DNA of 64,000 nt, from contig NZ_JAPYZV010000008.1 of assembly GCF_027812955.1 (NCBI RefSeq), positions 62,001 to 126,000 on the forward strand, written 5' to 3'. Shown piece by piece: positions 1 through 8,840 of this stretch; position 1 is the stretch's first letter, and each line of letters opens with the position of its first letter. The notes beneath the pieces were generated by a model, which saw nothing but the letters and a program-made list of their open reading frames with translations, had not been told where the DNA came from and did not search any database. Position numbers and translations under genes: made by a program. Source of the DNA: Pedococcus sp. 5OH_020. Lineage in GTDB: Bacteria > Actinomycetota > Actinomycetes > Actinomycetales > Dermatophilaceae.

Positions 1-160
1 CCGGTGTTCCACGGGCTTGCTGCTTGCCGCACTGGCTTGGTTGCCCGACGGTGCCGTGCGCCGTGGATCCCATCCGATCCGCTGGCGATGGCGGGATGCT
101 GCAACAGACCGGTTTCGTCCTGGCTATGGTCGATGCTGCCCTCTGGACGTGCGACCTGCC

Positions 161-793
161 TCAGCCGACGACGACGACCACGAGCGTCCGGGGGCCGTGG
201 ACCCCTTCGACGCGGTCGAGCTCGATGTCGCTGGTGGCGGAGGGTCCGCTGACGAAGGTGAGCGGTCGTTGGGGGTCCAGGCGTGCGAGGGCTTCGGGGA
301 CGGTCTGCACGATGTCGCGGGCGCGCACGACACAGACGTGGGTGTCCGGCACGAGCGTGATGGCGCGGCGGCCGCACAGCGGTCCGCCGTCCAGGACGAT
401 GGTTCCGGTCTCGGCGATGGCAACCACGGCGCCGGTGACGACCGCGGGGATGGCGTCGAGGTCGCGCGCTGAGAGCTGGCCTTCGTCGACGACCACGTCG
501 GCGAGCCATCCGGTCCACTCCCGCGGCGTTCCGCGAGGGGTGACAGCCTGGCCGATCTCGCGGCTCGCCAGGGCGTCCCCCACGGCCCGGCCGATGTCGC
601 CGTCGTCGGCCGCCCCGACGCGGACCACGGTGGCTCTGTAGTCCTCCAACCGGTCGACGAGCTGGAGGGCCAGCTCCGGTGACCCGGGAGAGTGCACGCC
701 GCCCCTCAGGCACTCGCGCGGGATCGGCGGCGCCGCCGGGCGGTCGCCGAGGGCGCTACGGATGCGGCCCAGGACCTCTTCCCGGGCGGTCAC
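161..793 (-). CDS. lutC: LutC-like LUD-domain protein of lactate utilisation
   Basis: A 210-residue LUD-domain protein, third gene of lutABC, the iron-sulfur complex that oxidises L-lactate to pyruvate in the cytoplasm. The end of the protein carries the family pattern AIAETGTIVLDGG followed by LVPDTHVCVV. The GTG start at 793 is chosen because it shares a GTGA overlap with the lutB stop. A longer in-frame reading upstream is only a shadow of lutB. The C-terminus ends in a run of valines (TLVVVVVG), which is normal for the family. It is co-transcribed with lutB and lutA. The enzyme class is secure. Lactate as substrate is inferred from the family and from the neighbouring rhamnose genes, which generate L-lactate. 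Confidence 0.93.
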   Translation of the reverse strand: MTAREEVLGRIRSALGDRPAAPPIPRECLRGGVHSPGSPELALQLVDRLEDYRATVVRVGAADDGDIGRAVGDALASREIGQAVTPRGTPREWTGWLADVVVDEGQLSARDLDAIPAVVTGAVVAIAETGTIVLDGGPLCGRRAITLVPDTHVCVVRARDIVQTVPEALARLDPQRPLTFVSGPSATSDIELDRVEGVHGPRTLVVVVVG

Positions 794-2316
794 CGGGTGC
801 CCCTGGTGCGGGTCCACCAGTCGCGGAACGTCTCCGCCGGCGGGGTGGGGGCGTCTCGGGAGGCGGTCCAGCCGTTCAGCGGCGGGGGGAGCGGGAGGAC
901 GGGTCTCCCGCGGCGGATGACGTGCCTTGCCAGCGTGGCGGCACGACCGGCCTTGGCGAACCGGCCGGCGTCGGCCATGGTCCACGCTGCGGCCTTCATC
1001 GCGGTGGCCTCGGCGGACGGCAGTCGATGGCTTTCCGTGTGGGCCTCGGTGTGCTGGGCGCGGAGCTGGACGAGCAGGTCGGGGAGGTTGATCTTGACGG
1101 GGCATACGTCGTAGCAGGCGCCGCACAGGGAGCTGGCATAGGGCAGCGAGTCGTTCGGGTCGTGACCGCCCGTGAGCCCGGTCAGCAGCGGGGTCAGGAC
1201 CGCCCCGATGGGTCCTGGGTAGACCGAGCCGTACGCGTGGCCGCCGGTGCGCTCGTAGACCGGGCACACGTTGAGGCAGGCGGAGCAGCGGATGCAGTGC
1301 AGTGCGGTGCGGCCGAGCTCGTCCGCAAGGGCCCTGGTGCGACCGTTGTCGAGGAGGACGAGGTGGAACTCCTGTGGCCCGTCCGGCACTCCGTCGGCGC
1401 TGCCGTCCACGGTGTGCACCCCGGTCCAGGTGGAGGTGTAGGGGTTCATCCGCTCGCCGGTGGAGGACCGGGGCAGCAGCTGCAGGAACACCTCCAGGTC
1501 CGCCCAGGTGGGGACGACCTTCTCGATGCCCATCACCGTGATGAGCGTGCGCGGTAGCGTCAGACACATCCGCCCGTTGCCTTCGGACTCCACGACCGTC
1601 AGCGTGCCGGTGTCGGCGACGGCGAAGTTGGCGCCGCTGACGGCGACCTCGGCGCGCAGGAACACCTCACGCAGGTACTTGCGCGCGGCGGCCGCCAGCA
1701 CCCGCGGCTCGTCCGTCAGTGCGGGGTCTACGCCGGGCATCTGGCGGGCGAAGATGTCGCGGATCTCGGCGCGCCCGCGGTGGATCGCGGGGACGAGGAT
1801 GTGCGAGGGCTTGTCGTGGCCCAGCTGGACGATCAGCTCAGCCAGGTCCGTCTCGTGCGCCTGGATGCCGGCGGCCTCGAGGGCCTCGTTGAGGCCGATC
1901 TCCTGGGTCGCCATGGACTTGACCTTGACGACCTCCTTCGCCCCCGTCGCGCGTACCAGGCGGGTGACGATCGCGTTGGCCTCGGCGGCGTCCCGGGCCC
2001 AGTGCACGACACCGCCTCGGGACTGGACGTTGGCCTCCAGCTCCTCGAGCAGCTCCGGCAGCCGGGCCATCACGTCGGCCTTGATGGCCGATCCGGCATC
2101 TCGCAGGGCCTCCCAGTCAGGAACCTCCTCCACGACGGCGGCCCGCTTGGCGCGGATGGTGGAGGTGGCGTGCGCGAGGTTGCGGCGCAGCCGGCTGTCG
2201 GCGAGCGCCTCGTGGGCCGCGGCCGGGAACGGACGGTCCCCGGACAGCTGGCCCACCGCGACGTCGGCGGCCGGCCCGGCGACCCTGGCCCGCGGAATCC
2301 CCAGGAACGTGCTCAC
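790..2316 (-). CDS. lutB: LutB-like iron-sulfur protein of lactate utilisation
   Basis: A 508-residue protein with an N-terminal LUD domain (about residues 60-300, including AVADTGTLTVVESEGNGRM) and two ferredoxin-like cysteine clusters, CIRCSACLNVCP near residue 340 and CGACYDVCP near 395. These can ligate two [4Fe-4S] centres. It is the electron-transfer core of the LutABC L-lactate dehydrogenase complex. The GTG start at 2316 overlaps the lutA stop by 4 bp, and the stop overlaps the lutC start by 4 bp, so the three subunits are translationally coupled. Length and motif order match Bacillus LutB. No key cysteine is missing. Confidence 0.95.
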   Translation of the reverse strand: MSTFLGIPRARVAGPAADVAVGQLSGDRPFPAAAHEALADSRLRRNLAHATSTIRAKRAAVVEEVPDWEALRDAGSAIKADVMARLPELLEELEANVQSRGGVVHWARDAAEANAIVTRLVRATGAKEVVKVKSMATQEIGLNEALEAAGIQAHETDLAELIVQLGHDKPSHILVPAIHRGRAEIRDIFARQMPGVDPALTDEPRVLAAAARKYLREVFLRAEVAVSGANFAVADTGTLTVVESEGNGRMCLTLPRTLITVMGIEKVVPTWADLEVFLQLLPRSSTGERMNPYTSTWTGVHTVDGSADGVPDGPQEFHLVLLDNGRTRALADELGRTALHCIRCSACLNVCPVYERTGGHAYGSVYPGPIGAVLTPLLTGLTGGHDPNDSLPYASSLCGACYDVCPVKINLPDLLVQLRAQHTEAHTESHRLPSAEATAMKAAAWTMADAGRFAKAGRAATLARHVIRRGRPVLPLPPPLNGWTASRDAPTPPAETFRDWWTRTRGTR

Positions 2317-3068
2317 GCCGCACGACCGTGGGTGGACGCGAGGATCTCGGCGAGATGGACGGGGCGCACGCCCGTCCTGAGGCGGGACAGGCCTCCGCCG
2401 ATGTGCATCAGGCAGGACGCGTCCCCGGCAGTGACGACCTCCGCCCTGGTCGTCAGTACCGCCGACATCTTGTCGGCCAGCATCGCCGTCGAGGTCTCGG
2501 CGTTCTTGACCGCGAACGTGCCCCCGAACCCGCAGCACGAGTCCGCGGCCGGCAGCTCGACCAGGTCGATCCCGCGCACCGCCCGCAGCAGGCGCAGCGG
2601 GGCATCGCCGACGCCCAGCAGCCGCAGCGAGTGGCACGTCGGGTGGTACGTCACGCGGTGCGGGTAGGACGCTCCGACATCGGTCACTCCAAGCACCTCC
2701 ACCAGCAGCTGCGACAGCTCGAAGGTCCTGGCTGCCACGGCCTCCGCCCGCATGGCCAGCACCTCGTCACCGGCGCGTCGCGCCAGCATCGCGTGCTGAT
2801 GCCGCACCGACCCCGCACACGACCCCGACGGCGCCACGATGGCCTCGGACCCGTCCGCCAACGCCTCCTCGAACACCTCCACATGGTGTCGCACGAGTCC
2901 GACCGCGTCCCGTTGGTACCCGGTGTTGGTGTGCATCTGGCCACAGCAGGTCTGGGCCTGCGGGAAGACCACCTCGTGCCCGAGCCGCTCCAGCACCTGC
3001 ACCGTGGCACGGCCGACGTCAGGGAACAGGACGTCCCCGAGGCAGGTCACGAACAACGCGATCCTCAC
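2313..3068 (-). CDS. lutA: LutA-like CCG-domain heterodisulfide-reductase-type subunit
   Basis: A 251-residue protein with two cysteine-rich CCG domains: TCCGQMH near residue 45 and DSCCGFGGTFA near 185, the signature of LutA/GlpC-like subunits. It is the first gene of lutABC, which oxidises L-lactate to pyruvate. The GTG start at 3068 follows AGGAAGG with 5-nt spacing. A longer frame upstream has no ribosome site and low-complexity sequence. The gene is divergent from the Gfo/Idh gene at 3288. The 219-bp gap between them holds two LacI-type operators, so lactate oxidation may be co-regulated with the sugar genes. Confidence 0.94.
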   Translation of the reverse strand: MRIALFVTCLGDVLFPDVGRATVQVLERLGHEVVFPQAQTCCGQMHTNTGYQRDAVGLVRHHVEVFEEALADGSEAIVAPSGSCAGSVRHQHAMLARRAGDEVLAMRAEAVAARTFELSQLLVEVLGVTDVGASYPHRVTYHPTCHSLRLLGVGDAPLRLLRAVRGIDLVELPAADSCCGFGGTFAVKNAETSTAMLADKMSAVLTTRAEVVTAGDASCLMHIGGGLSRLRTGVRPVHLAEILASTHGRAA

Positions 3069-3195
3069 GTCGACCTTCCTTTCACAGCCCTGGCCACGCC
3101 CGTGTCCGGTGCCCTTACCCCCACCCAACCCTAGAGGAGGGTGGCTTGGCGCGCCGCCTGGGCCCGCTGCATCCTGTCACTCGCGCAGGTCGGGA

Positions 3196-3209
3196 GGCAA
3201 GCGGTTTCC
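3196..3209. promoter_or_regulatory. LacI-type operator, distal copy
   Basis: GGCAAGCGGTTTCC fits the palindromic LacI-family pattern GGnAAnCGnTTnCC with a central CG. It is the exact reverse complement of the 3263-3276 site. The two copies flank a candidate promoter, their centres are 67 bp apart, and both lie between the divergent lutA and Gfo/Idh genes, which suggests looping repression of one or both directions. Confidence 0.7.
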
Positions 3210-3228
3210 ACGATGCCGCGCCAGCCCC

Positions 3229-3276
3229 TTGTCCCGCTGGCAGAAGACGGTTACCGTAGTCGGGAAACCGCTTGCC
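3229..3276 (+). promoter_or_regulatory. Promoter with LacI-type operator at the start site
   Basis: A TTGTCC hexamer (3229-3234) and TACCGT (3252-3257), 17 bp apart, form a plausible sigma-70-type promoter. The operator GGAAACCGCTTGCC occupies 3263-3276, where transcription would start, and AAGGAG follows at 3278-3283 before the ATG at 3288. Repressor bound here would block the promoter. Confidence 0.6.
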
Positions 3277-3287
3277 TAAGGAGAACA

Positions 3288-4442
3288 ATGACGACGACCC
3301 AGCGCCTCGGAATCATCATGAACGGCGTCACCGGCCGGATGGGGTACCGGCAGCACCTCGTGCGCTCCATCCTGGCGATCCGCGACCAGGGCGGGGTGGA
3401 GCTGAGCGACGGCAGTCGCGTCCAGGTGGACCCGGTCCTGGTGGGGCGAAGTGCCGACAAGCTCCAGGAGATCGCCGAGCGCCACGGTGTCGCGCGATGG
3501 ACCACGGACCTCACATCGGCCCTGGCGAACCCCGAGGACGGCGTCTACTTCGACGCCCAGCTCACCACGGTGCGCGAGAAGGCCATCCTCGAGGCGATCG
3601 CCGCCGGGAAGGACATCTACACCGAGAAGCCGATCGCGGACGACGTGGAAGGCTCCCTGCGCCTGGCCCGCGCGGCACGTGCCGCGGGCGTGCGCAACGG
3701 GGTCGTCCACGACAAGCTCTACCTGCCGGGCCTGCTCAAGCTGAAGCGGCTCATCGAGGGCGGGTTCTTCGGCCGGATCCTGTCGGTCCGGGGGGAGTTC
3801 GGCTACTGGGTGTTCGAGGGTGACTGGCAGCCTGCCCAGCGGCCGAGCTGGAACTACCGCAAGGAGGACGGCGGCGGCATCACCACCGACATGTTCTGCC
3901 ACTGGAACTACGTCCTGGAGAACCTGTTCGGGTCGGTCGAGGCCGTCACGGCGAAGACGGTCACGCACATCCCGCAGCGTTGGGACGAGTATGGCAAGCC
4001 GTACGACGCGACGGCGGACGACGCCGCGTACGGCATCTTCGAGCTCGCCGGCGGCGTCGTGGCTCAGCTCAACTCCTCCTGGACCACGCGCGTGCACCGC
4101 GACGAGCTGGTCGAGTTCCACGTCGACGGCACGGAGGGCAGTGCGGTGGCAGGCCTGCACCAGTGCGTGGTCCAGCACCGCTCGCAGACCCCCAAGCCGG
4201 TCTGGAACCCGGACCTCGAGGAGACCGAGCGCTACCGAGAGCAGTGGCAGCCCGTGCCCGCCAACACGGCGTTCGACAACGGGTTCAAGGCCCAGTGGGA
4301 ACAGTTCATCAGGTCGCTGCACGGTGACGGTGAGCACCCCTACGACTTCCTCGCCGGGGTGCGGGGCGTCCGGCTCGCCGCGGCCGGCCTGCAGTCTTCG
4401 GCGGAAGGACGCCGCATCGCACTCGAGCCGGTGGCGCTGTGA
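3288..4442 (+). CDS. Gfo/Idh/MocA-family oxidoreductase
   Basis: A 384-residue NAD(P)-dependent sugar dehydrogenase-like protein. The N-terminal Rossmann loop is the variant GIIMNGVTGRMG, and the family lysine motif appears as EKPIADD near residue 117. ATG 3288 is preceded by AAGGAG. An upstream extension in the same frame crosses the operator and is rejected. It is the first gene of a four-gene operon (dehydrogenase, DUF993, TIM barrel, glycerate kinase) with 4-bp overlaps, repressed in all likelihood by a LacI protein. Substrate unknown. Members of this family oxidise ring hydroxyls of sugars, inositols or glycosides, and the neighbours suggest an oxidised sugar as intermediate. Confidence 0.88.
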   Translation: MTTTQRLGIIMNGVTGRMGYRQHLVRSILAIRDQGGVELSDGSRVQVDPVLVGRSADKLQEIAERHGVARWTTDLTSALANPEDGVYFDAQLTTVREKAILEAIAAGKDIYTEKPIADDVEGSLRLARAARAAGVRNGVVHDKLYLPGLLKLKRLIEGGFFGRILSVRGEFGYWVFEGDWQPAQRPSWNYRKEDGGGITTDMFCHWNYVLENLFGSVEAVTAKTVTHIPQRWDEYGKPYDATADDAAYGIFELAGGVVAQLNSSWTTRVHRDELVEFHVDGTEGSAVAGLHQCVVQHRSQTPKPVWNPDLEETERYREQWQPVPANTAFDNGFKAQWEQFIRSLHGDGEHPYDFLAGVRGVRLAAAGLQSSAEGRRIALEPVAL

Positions 4443-5599
4443 CGCGGGTGAGGCTGCCCGGTAGGCAGACGGGGATCGAGGACTACACGGTCGTCAGCCG
4501 AGGTGGGCTGCCGGTGCCTCAGGGGACGCCGCGGTCGCGGGTGGCCTTCGCGGCGGCCCACGTGGTCGCCGACCCGCTCGGCGACAACACGCCCGGCATG
4601 CCGGCGGTCGTCGACTGGGACTCGACCCTGGCGTTCCGCCGACACCTGTGGTCCTACGGGTTCGGCCTTGCCGAGGCGATGGACACGGCGCAGCGCGGAA
4701 TGGGCTTGGACTGGCCCACGACCCAGGAGCTGGTGTCGCGCTCGGCCGCAGAGGCCGCCTCCTTGGGGGCCCGCATCGCAGCGGGGGCCGGGACCGACCA
4801 CGCTCCGGCTGGCCTCGACGGTGTCTCGGACGTCCTGGCGGCCTACGAGGAACAGCTGGAGTTCGTCGAGTCCACCGGAGCACAGGCGATCGTCATGGCG
4901 AGCCGGCAGCTGGCCCGGGTGGCGCGAGGCGTCGACGACTACCGGGCGGTGTACGACAAGCTCCTGGCGCAGGCGCAGGCGCCGGTCATCCTGCACTGGC
5001 TCGGCACGGCCTTCGACCCGGCGCTGCAGGGGTACTGGGGCTCGCCGGACGTCGCCACGGCGACGGCGGCCTTCCTGGACCTCGTCCGGGAGAACGCGGA
5101 TCGGGTCGACGGGGTCAAGGTCTCGCTGCTCGACGCCGACCACGAGAAGGCGCTGCGGGCCGCCCTGCCGGCGGGAGTCCGCCTGTACACCGGAGACGAC
5201 TTCAACTACCCCGAGCTCATCGCCGGGGACGGCACCCACCACAGCGACGCCCTGCTCGGCATCTTCGCGGCCATCGCACCTCTGGCGTCGCAGGCCCTGC
5301 ACGCGCTCGACCGCGGGGACGACGCCGCGTACGCCGCTGCCTTCGAGCCCACGCTGCCGCTGGCGCGCCACGTGTTCGCCGCGCCGACGTTCTACTACAA
5401 GACGGGGATCGCCTTCCTGGCCTGGCTCAGCGGTATGCAGCCAGGGTTCACCATGGTGGGGGGGCTCCAGAGCGCCCGCAGCATCCGGCACCTGGCCGAG
5501 ACCTTCCGGCTCGCCGACCAGGCGAACATGCTGCCCGACCCGGAGCTCGCCGTCCGGCGGATGGAGTCGCTCCTCGACGTCGCGGGGCTGCCGCGATGA
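4439..5599 (+). CDS. DUF993 family protein (dihydrodipicolinate-synthase-like barrel)
   Basis: A 386-residue protein recognised as a DUF993 member, distantly related to the DapA/aldolase superfamily. Visible stretches include AFAAAHVVADPLGDNTPG near the N-terminus, VILHWLGTAFDPALQGYWG near residue 180 and VDGVKVSLLDADHE near 220, the last placing a lysine where DapA-like enzymes form a Schiff base. GTG 4439 overlaps the preceding stop (GTGA). Function is not established. In this operon an aldolase or retro-aldol step on a keto-sugar produced by the dehydrogenase is reasonable, but it is inference. Confidence 0.8.
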   Translation: MTRVRLPGRQTGIEDYTVVSRGGLPVPQGTPRSRVAFAAAHVVADPLGDNTPGMPAVVDWDSTLAFRRHLWSYGFGLAEAMDTAQRGMGLDWPTTQELVSRSAAEAASLGARIAAGAGTDHAPAGLDGVSDVLAAYEEQLEFVESTGAQAIVMASRQLARVARGVDDYRAVYDKLLAQAQAPVILHWLGTAFDPALQGYWGSPDVATATAAFLDLVRENADRVDGVKVSLLDADHEKALRAALPAGVRLYTGDDFNYPELIAGDGTHHSDALLGIFAAIAPLASQALHALDRGDDAAYAAAFEPTLPLARHVFAAPTFYYKTGIAFLAWLSGMQPGFTMVGGLQSARSIRHLAETFRLADQANMLPDPELAVRRMESLLDVAGLPR

Positions 5600-6453
5600 C
5601 CGCCGCCCAAGGCCCCGCCGTGAGGGCGGACCTTCGGCGCCTGTCGCTGAACCAGAAGACGACGAGCTCGTGGTCCCTGGCCGAGGCCGTCGACGGCTGC
5701 GTCCGCGCGGGCCTGGAGTCCATCGGGGTATGGCGAGAGCCGCTCGCGGACCTGGGCGTTGAGAAGGCCTCGGCCCTCATCTCGGACGCGGGGCTGCGGG
5801 TCTCTTCGCTGTGTCGCGGCGGCTTCCTCACGGGGGAGGGTCCGACGGCCCAGGGGGCGGCGTTCGAGGAGAACGTGCGCGCGATCGAGGAGGCAGCGGC
5901 GCTCGGGACGGACTGTCTGGTCATGGTCGTAGGCGGGCTGCCGGAAGGATCCCGGGACCTGCCCGGCGCTCGCGGCCGGGTGGCGGAGGGGATCGCGCGG
6001 CTCGCGCCGATCGCCGCTGACCACGGCGTACGGCTGGCCCTGGAACCGATGCACCCGATCTTCACGGCCGACCGGGGCGTGCTCGCCACGCTGGGGGAGG
6101 CCCTCGACTTGGCCGAGCAGTTCCCGCCGGAGCAGGTCGCTGTGGTGGTGGACACCTTCCACGTGTGGTGGGACCCGCAGGTCGAGGAGCAGATCGAGCG
6201 CGCGGCGGGACGGATCGCGAGCTTCCAGGTCTGCGACTGGATCACCCCCCTCCCCGCGGACAGCCTGCTCTCCCGCGGGATGATGGGAGACGGCCACATC
6301 GACTTCACGCGGCTCCTGGGCCTCGTGACGGCCGCCGGGTACACCGGCGACATCGAGGTGGAGATCTTCAACGCAGAGGTCTGGGCGCAGGACCCGGACG
6401 AGGTCCTGGCCACGATGAAGGAGCGCTACCACCGCTGCGTGCTGGGGCTCTGA
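5596..6453 (+). CDS. Xylose-isomerase-like TIM-barrel sugar isomerase/epimerase
   Basis: A 285-residue AP_endonuc_2-type TIM barrel. The metal-site positions of the family are visible: E in LALEPMHP, D and H in VVDTFHVWWDP, H in GDGHIDF and E in EVEIFN. ATG 5596 overlaps the DUF993 stop (ATGA). Homologues isomerise or epimerise sugars, and some eliminate or hydrolyse 3-keto-glycosides made by Gfo/Idh/MocA partners. Its place between such a dehydrogenase and glycerate kinase suggests it rearranges the oxidised intermediate. Exact reaction unknown. Confidence 0.85.
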   Translation: MTAAQGPAVRADLRRLSLNQKTTSSWSLAEAVDGCVRAGLESIGVWREPLADLGVEKASALISDAGLRVSSLCRGGFLTGEGPTAQGAAFEENVRAIEEAAALGTDCLVMVVGGLPEGSRDLPGARGRVAEGIARLAPIAADHGVRLALEPMHPIFTADRGVLATLGEALDLAEQFPPEQVAVVVDTFHVWWDPQVEEQIERAAGRIASFQVCDWITPLPADSLLSRGMMGDGHIDFTRLLGLVTAAGYTGDIEVEIFNAEVWAQDPDEVLATMKERYHRCVLGL

Positions 6454-6455
6454 CC

Positions 6456-7562
6456 GTGCGTGTGCTGATCGCCCCGGACTCCTTCAAGGGGTCGGTCGGG
6501 GCAGCGGAGGCCGCCGCAGCCATCGCCCGCGGCTGGCTCGCCGTCCGGCCTCGCGACGAGGTGGTGCAGGTGCCCCTGGCCGACGGTGGCGAAGGCACGC
6601 TCGAGCTGCTCCAGGCGCGGCATCCGAAGGCCGTCGGGCATGCGCTGGTGGTCACGGGGCCGGATGGGAGGCCGGTCCAGGCGTGCTGGCTGCAGCTGCC
6701 CGACGGCACCGCGTTCGTCGAGCTGGCACGGGCCTCGGGCCTTCCCCTCATGCGGCGGCCAGACGCTCTCGGGGCGCACACCGTGGGTTTCGGGCAGCTG
6801 CTGGCGGCCGCGGCCGCCCATCCGGCGACACGGCGGATCGTGGCGGCCGTCGGCGGGTCGGCCTCCACGGACGGGGGCTCTGGTGCGCTCCGTGCGCTCG
6901 GAGCGCGATGGCTGGCCGGGTCCAGCGAGGTCGGGCTCGGCGGTGCAGGTCTGGCGCAGTGCGACGCAGTGGACGTCCGCGGGCTGGTCCCCGCCCCGTC
7001 CGGCGGCGTGACGGTCCTCGTGGACGTCGACGCACCCTTGCTGGGGCCGCGCGGCGCGGCCGCCCAGTTCGGGCCGCAGAAGGGCGCGACGCCGGCCCAG
7101 GTGGCGGAGCTCGAGGTGGCCCTCACGCGCTTCGCGTCGGTCTGCCGGACCGCGGGCGTGGGCAGCGCCGCTGACGTCCTCGAGCCGGGGACCGGCGCGG
7201 CGGGCGGCACCGCCTACGGCCTCATGGCCCTGTGGCAGGCGTGCCTGATGCCGGGCTCCGCCCTCCTCGGCACGATGGTCGGTCTGGCGGACGAGCTGGA
7301 TCGGGCGGACGTCGTGGTCACCGGCGAGGGGCGCCTGGACGAGCAGTCGACCGGTGGCAAGGTCGTCGGGCACGTCCTGGAGCTCGCTGGTCGAACAGGC
7401 ACGCCAGTCTTGGCCTGTGTCGGGTCCGCCTCGGGCCGGCTTCCCGCCTCGCTGGCCGACTGCAGGACGCTCACTGCCCTCGCAGGCTCCACCGCGGCGG
7501 CGATGGGTGACGCGGCCCACTGGCTCGAGGTGGCAGCCGGACAGTTGGCGGAGGGCAGGTAG
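6456..7562 (+). CDS. Glycerate kinase
   Basis: A 368-residue GlxK/GarK-type glycerate kinase, phosphorylating D-glycerate (usually to 2-phosphoglycerate) for lower glycolysis. Family motifs: IAPDSFKGSVGAAEAA at the N-terminus, PLADGGEGT near residue 45, and VVTGEGRLDEQSTGGK near 290. GTG 6456 lies 2 nt after the upstream stop. A longer frame starting inside the TIM-barrel gene is a shadow. It indicates that the unassigned pathway of this operon ends in glycerate. The product class is secure. The 2- versus 3-phosphate outcome cannot be read from sequence. Confidence 0.93.
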   Translation: MRVLIAPDSFKGSVGAAEAAAAIARGWLAVRPRDEVVQVPLADGGEGTLELLQARHPKAVGHALVVTGPDGRPVQACWLQLPDGTAFVELARASGLPLMRRPDALGAHTVGFGQLLAAAAAHPATRRIVAAVGGSASTDGGSGALRALGARWLAGSSEVGLGGAGLAQCDAVDVRGLVPAPSGGVTVLVDVDAPLLGPRGAAAQFGPQKGATPAQVAELEVALTRFASVCRTAGVGSAADVLEPGTGAAGGTAYGLMALWQACLMPGSALLGTMVGLADELDRADVVVTGEGRLDEQSTGGKVVGHVLELAGRTGTPVLACVGSASGRLPASLADCRTLTALAGSTAAAMGDAAHWLEVAAGQLAEGR

Positions 7563-7568
7563 GGTGCC

Positions 7569-7586
7569 TGGGAAAGGGGTTGCCCA
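7569..7586. promoter_or_regulatory. Candidate LacI-type operator, second family
   Basis: TGGGAAAGGGGTTGCCCA is an imperfect dyad similar to the sites at 3263, 10779 and 21432. It lies 7 bp after the glycerate kinase stop and 94 bp before the next ATG, in the only gap between two runs of overlapping genes. It probably controls the second operon (7680-10737), which encodes a LacI regulator. Confidence 0.5.
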
Positions 7587-7679
7587 TCAGGTAGGGTCGT
7601 CGACGCGCGACGCGCGGACGTGGGAGCCGCGAGGTCGCCACGGCGTCGAGGCGAGGCGAAGAGGGACCGGAGGCTGTTG

Positions 7680-8840
7680 ATGGTCGCACCACGAGTGGCG
7701 CTGCTCGGCGCGCATGGACACGGCGAGGTCCACCTGCGCAACATCAAGCGGCTGGCCTTGGCGGGCCGGGCCACCCTCGCGGGGGTGGCGGACCCCCGGC
7801 CACCGACCGACACGCTTCGTGACCTGGTCGGGCCCGGAACTGCGTGGGTGGCGGACGCCCGTACGCTGCTCGAGGAGCAACGGCCGGACGTCACGGTGGT
7901 CTGTACGCCCATACCGTTGCACCTCTCGCACGCGCAGGCTGCCCTGGCGGTCGGCTCCGCCCTGCTGCTGGAGAAGCCCCCGACCTCGACCCTGGCGGAC
8001 TTCCATGCCTTGGCGGCCTCCGTGACGGCCAGCGGCCTTGCCTGCCAGGTGGGCTTCCAGGCGCTCGGGTCGCATGCTCTCGAGGCGTTGTGCGGCGTAG
8101 TCGCCTCCGGGCAGCTCGGCACGGTCAGCAGCATCGGGGTGCTGGGCGAATGGGTCCGGGACGCGAGCTACTTCAGCCGCGCCCCCTGGGCGGGCCGACG
8201 TGAGGTGGACGGGACCCCGACGCTCGACGGTGCGGTCAGCAACCCGTTCGCGCACGGCGTCGCCGCCGCTCTCGCCTTGGACGACAGCCAGGAGGAGCAG
8301 GACCTGGTCTCGGTGGAGGCCGACCTCCTGCACGCCAACCCAGTGGAGACCGACGACACCTCCACGGTCCGGATCCGGACGCGGCGCGGCACGGTCATCA
8401 CCGTGGCGGTCACCTTGTGCGCGCAGGAGCCGCGGGAGCCTCGGCTCCTGGTCCGCGGGGACCGGGGCCACGCCGAGCTGGTGTACACGACGGACGAGCT
8501 GGCGATCGAGACCGGCGGGGTGACCAGCAATACCCGGACTGAGCGGACCGACCTTCTCGAGGACCTGCTGGACCACCTCGAGGACCCCTCCCACCCGCTC
8601 ATCTCGCCGCTCGCCCGCTCCGCCGCGTTCATGGCCGTGATGGAGCAGGTGCGCACCACGCCGACGAGGGCGATCGACTCCCGGTGGACCCAGCGGGCGC
8701 ACGTCGCAGACCTCGTCGCAGTGACGGTGCCGAACGTCCAGGAGACGCTGCGTAGCTGCGTGGAGTCCTCGCTCCTGCTCCGGGAGACGCCCACGCCGTG
8801 GGCCCGGGAGACCGTCGAGCTGTCCGGAGGTGCGCGATGA
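7680..8840 (+). CDS. Gfo/Idh/MocA-family oxidoreductase
   Basis: A 386-residue dehydrogenase-like protein with a modified nucleotide loop, LLGAHGHGEVH, and the lysine motif EKPPTSTLADF near residue 102. ATG 7680 is preceded by CCGGAGG at proper spacing. A 20-codon longer reading has no ribosome site. It heads a three-gene operon with a LacI regulator and a DUF6807 protein, the members overlapping by 4 bp. The central region is divergent from the other two Gfo paralogues here, so a different substrate or a non-catalytic role is possible. Confidence 0.85.
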   Translation: MVAPRVALLGAHGHGEVHLRNIKRLALAGRATLAGVADPRPPTDTLRDLVGPGTAWVADARTLLEEQRPDVTVVCTPIPLHLSHAQAALAVGSALLLEKPPTSTLADFHALAASVTASGLACQVGFQALGSHALEALCGVVASGQLGTVSSIGVLGEWVRDASYFSRAPWAGRREVDGTPTLDGAVSNPFAHGVAAALALDDSQEEQDLVSVEADLLHANPVETDDTSTVRIRTRRGTVITVAVTLCAQEPREPRLLVRGDRGHAELVYTTDELAIETGGVTSNTRTERTDLLEDLLDHLEDPSHPLISPLARSAAFMAVMEQVRTTPTRAIDSRWTQRAHVADLVAVTVPNVQETLRSCVESSLLLRETPTPWARETVELSGGAR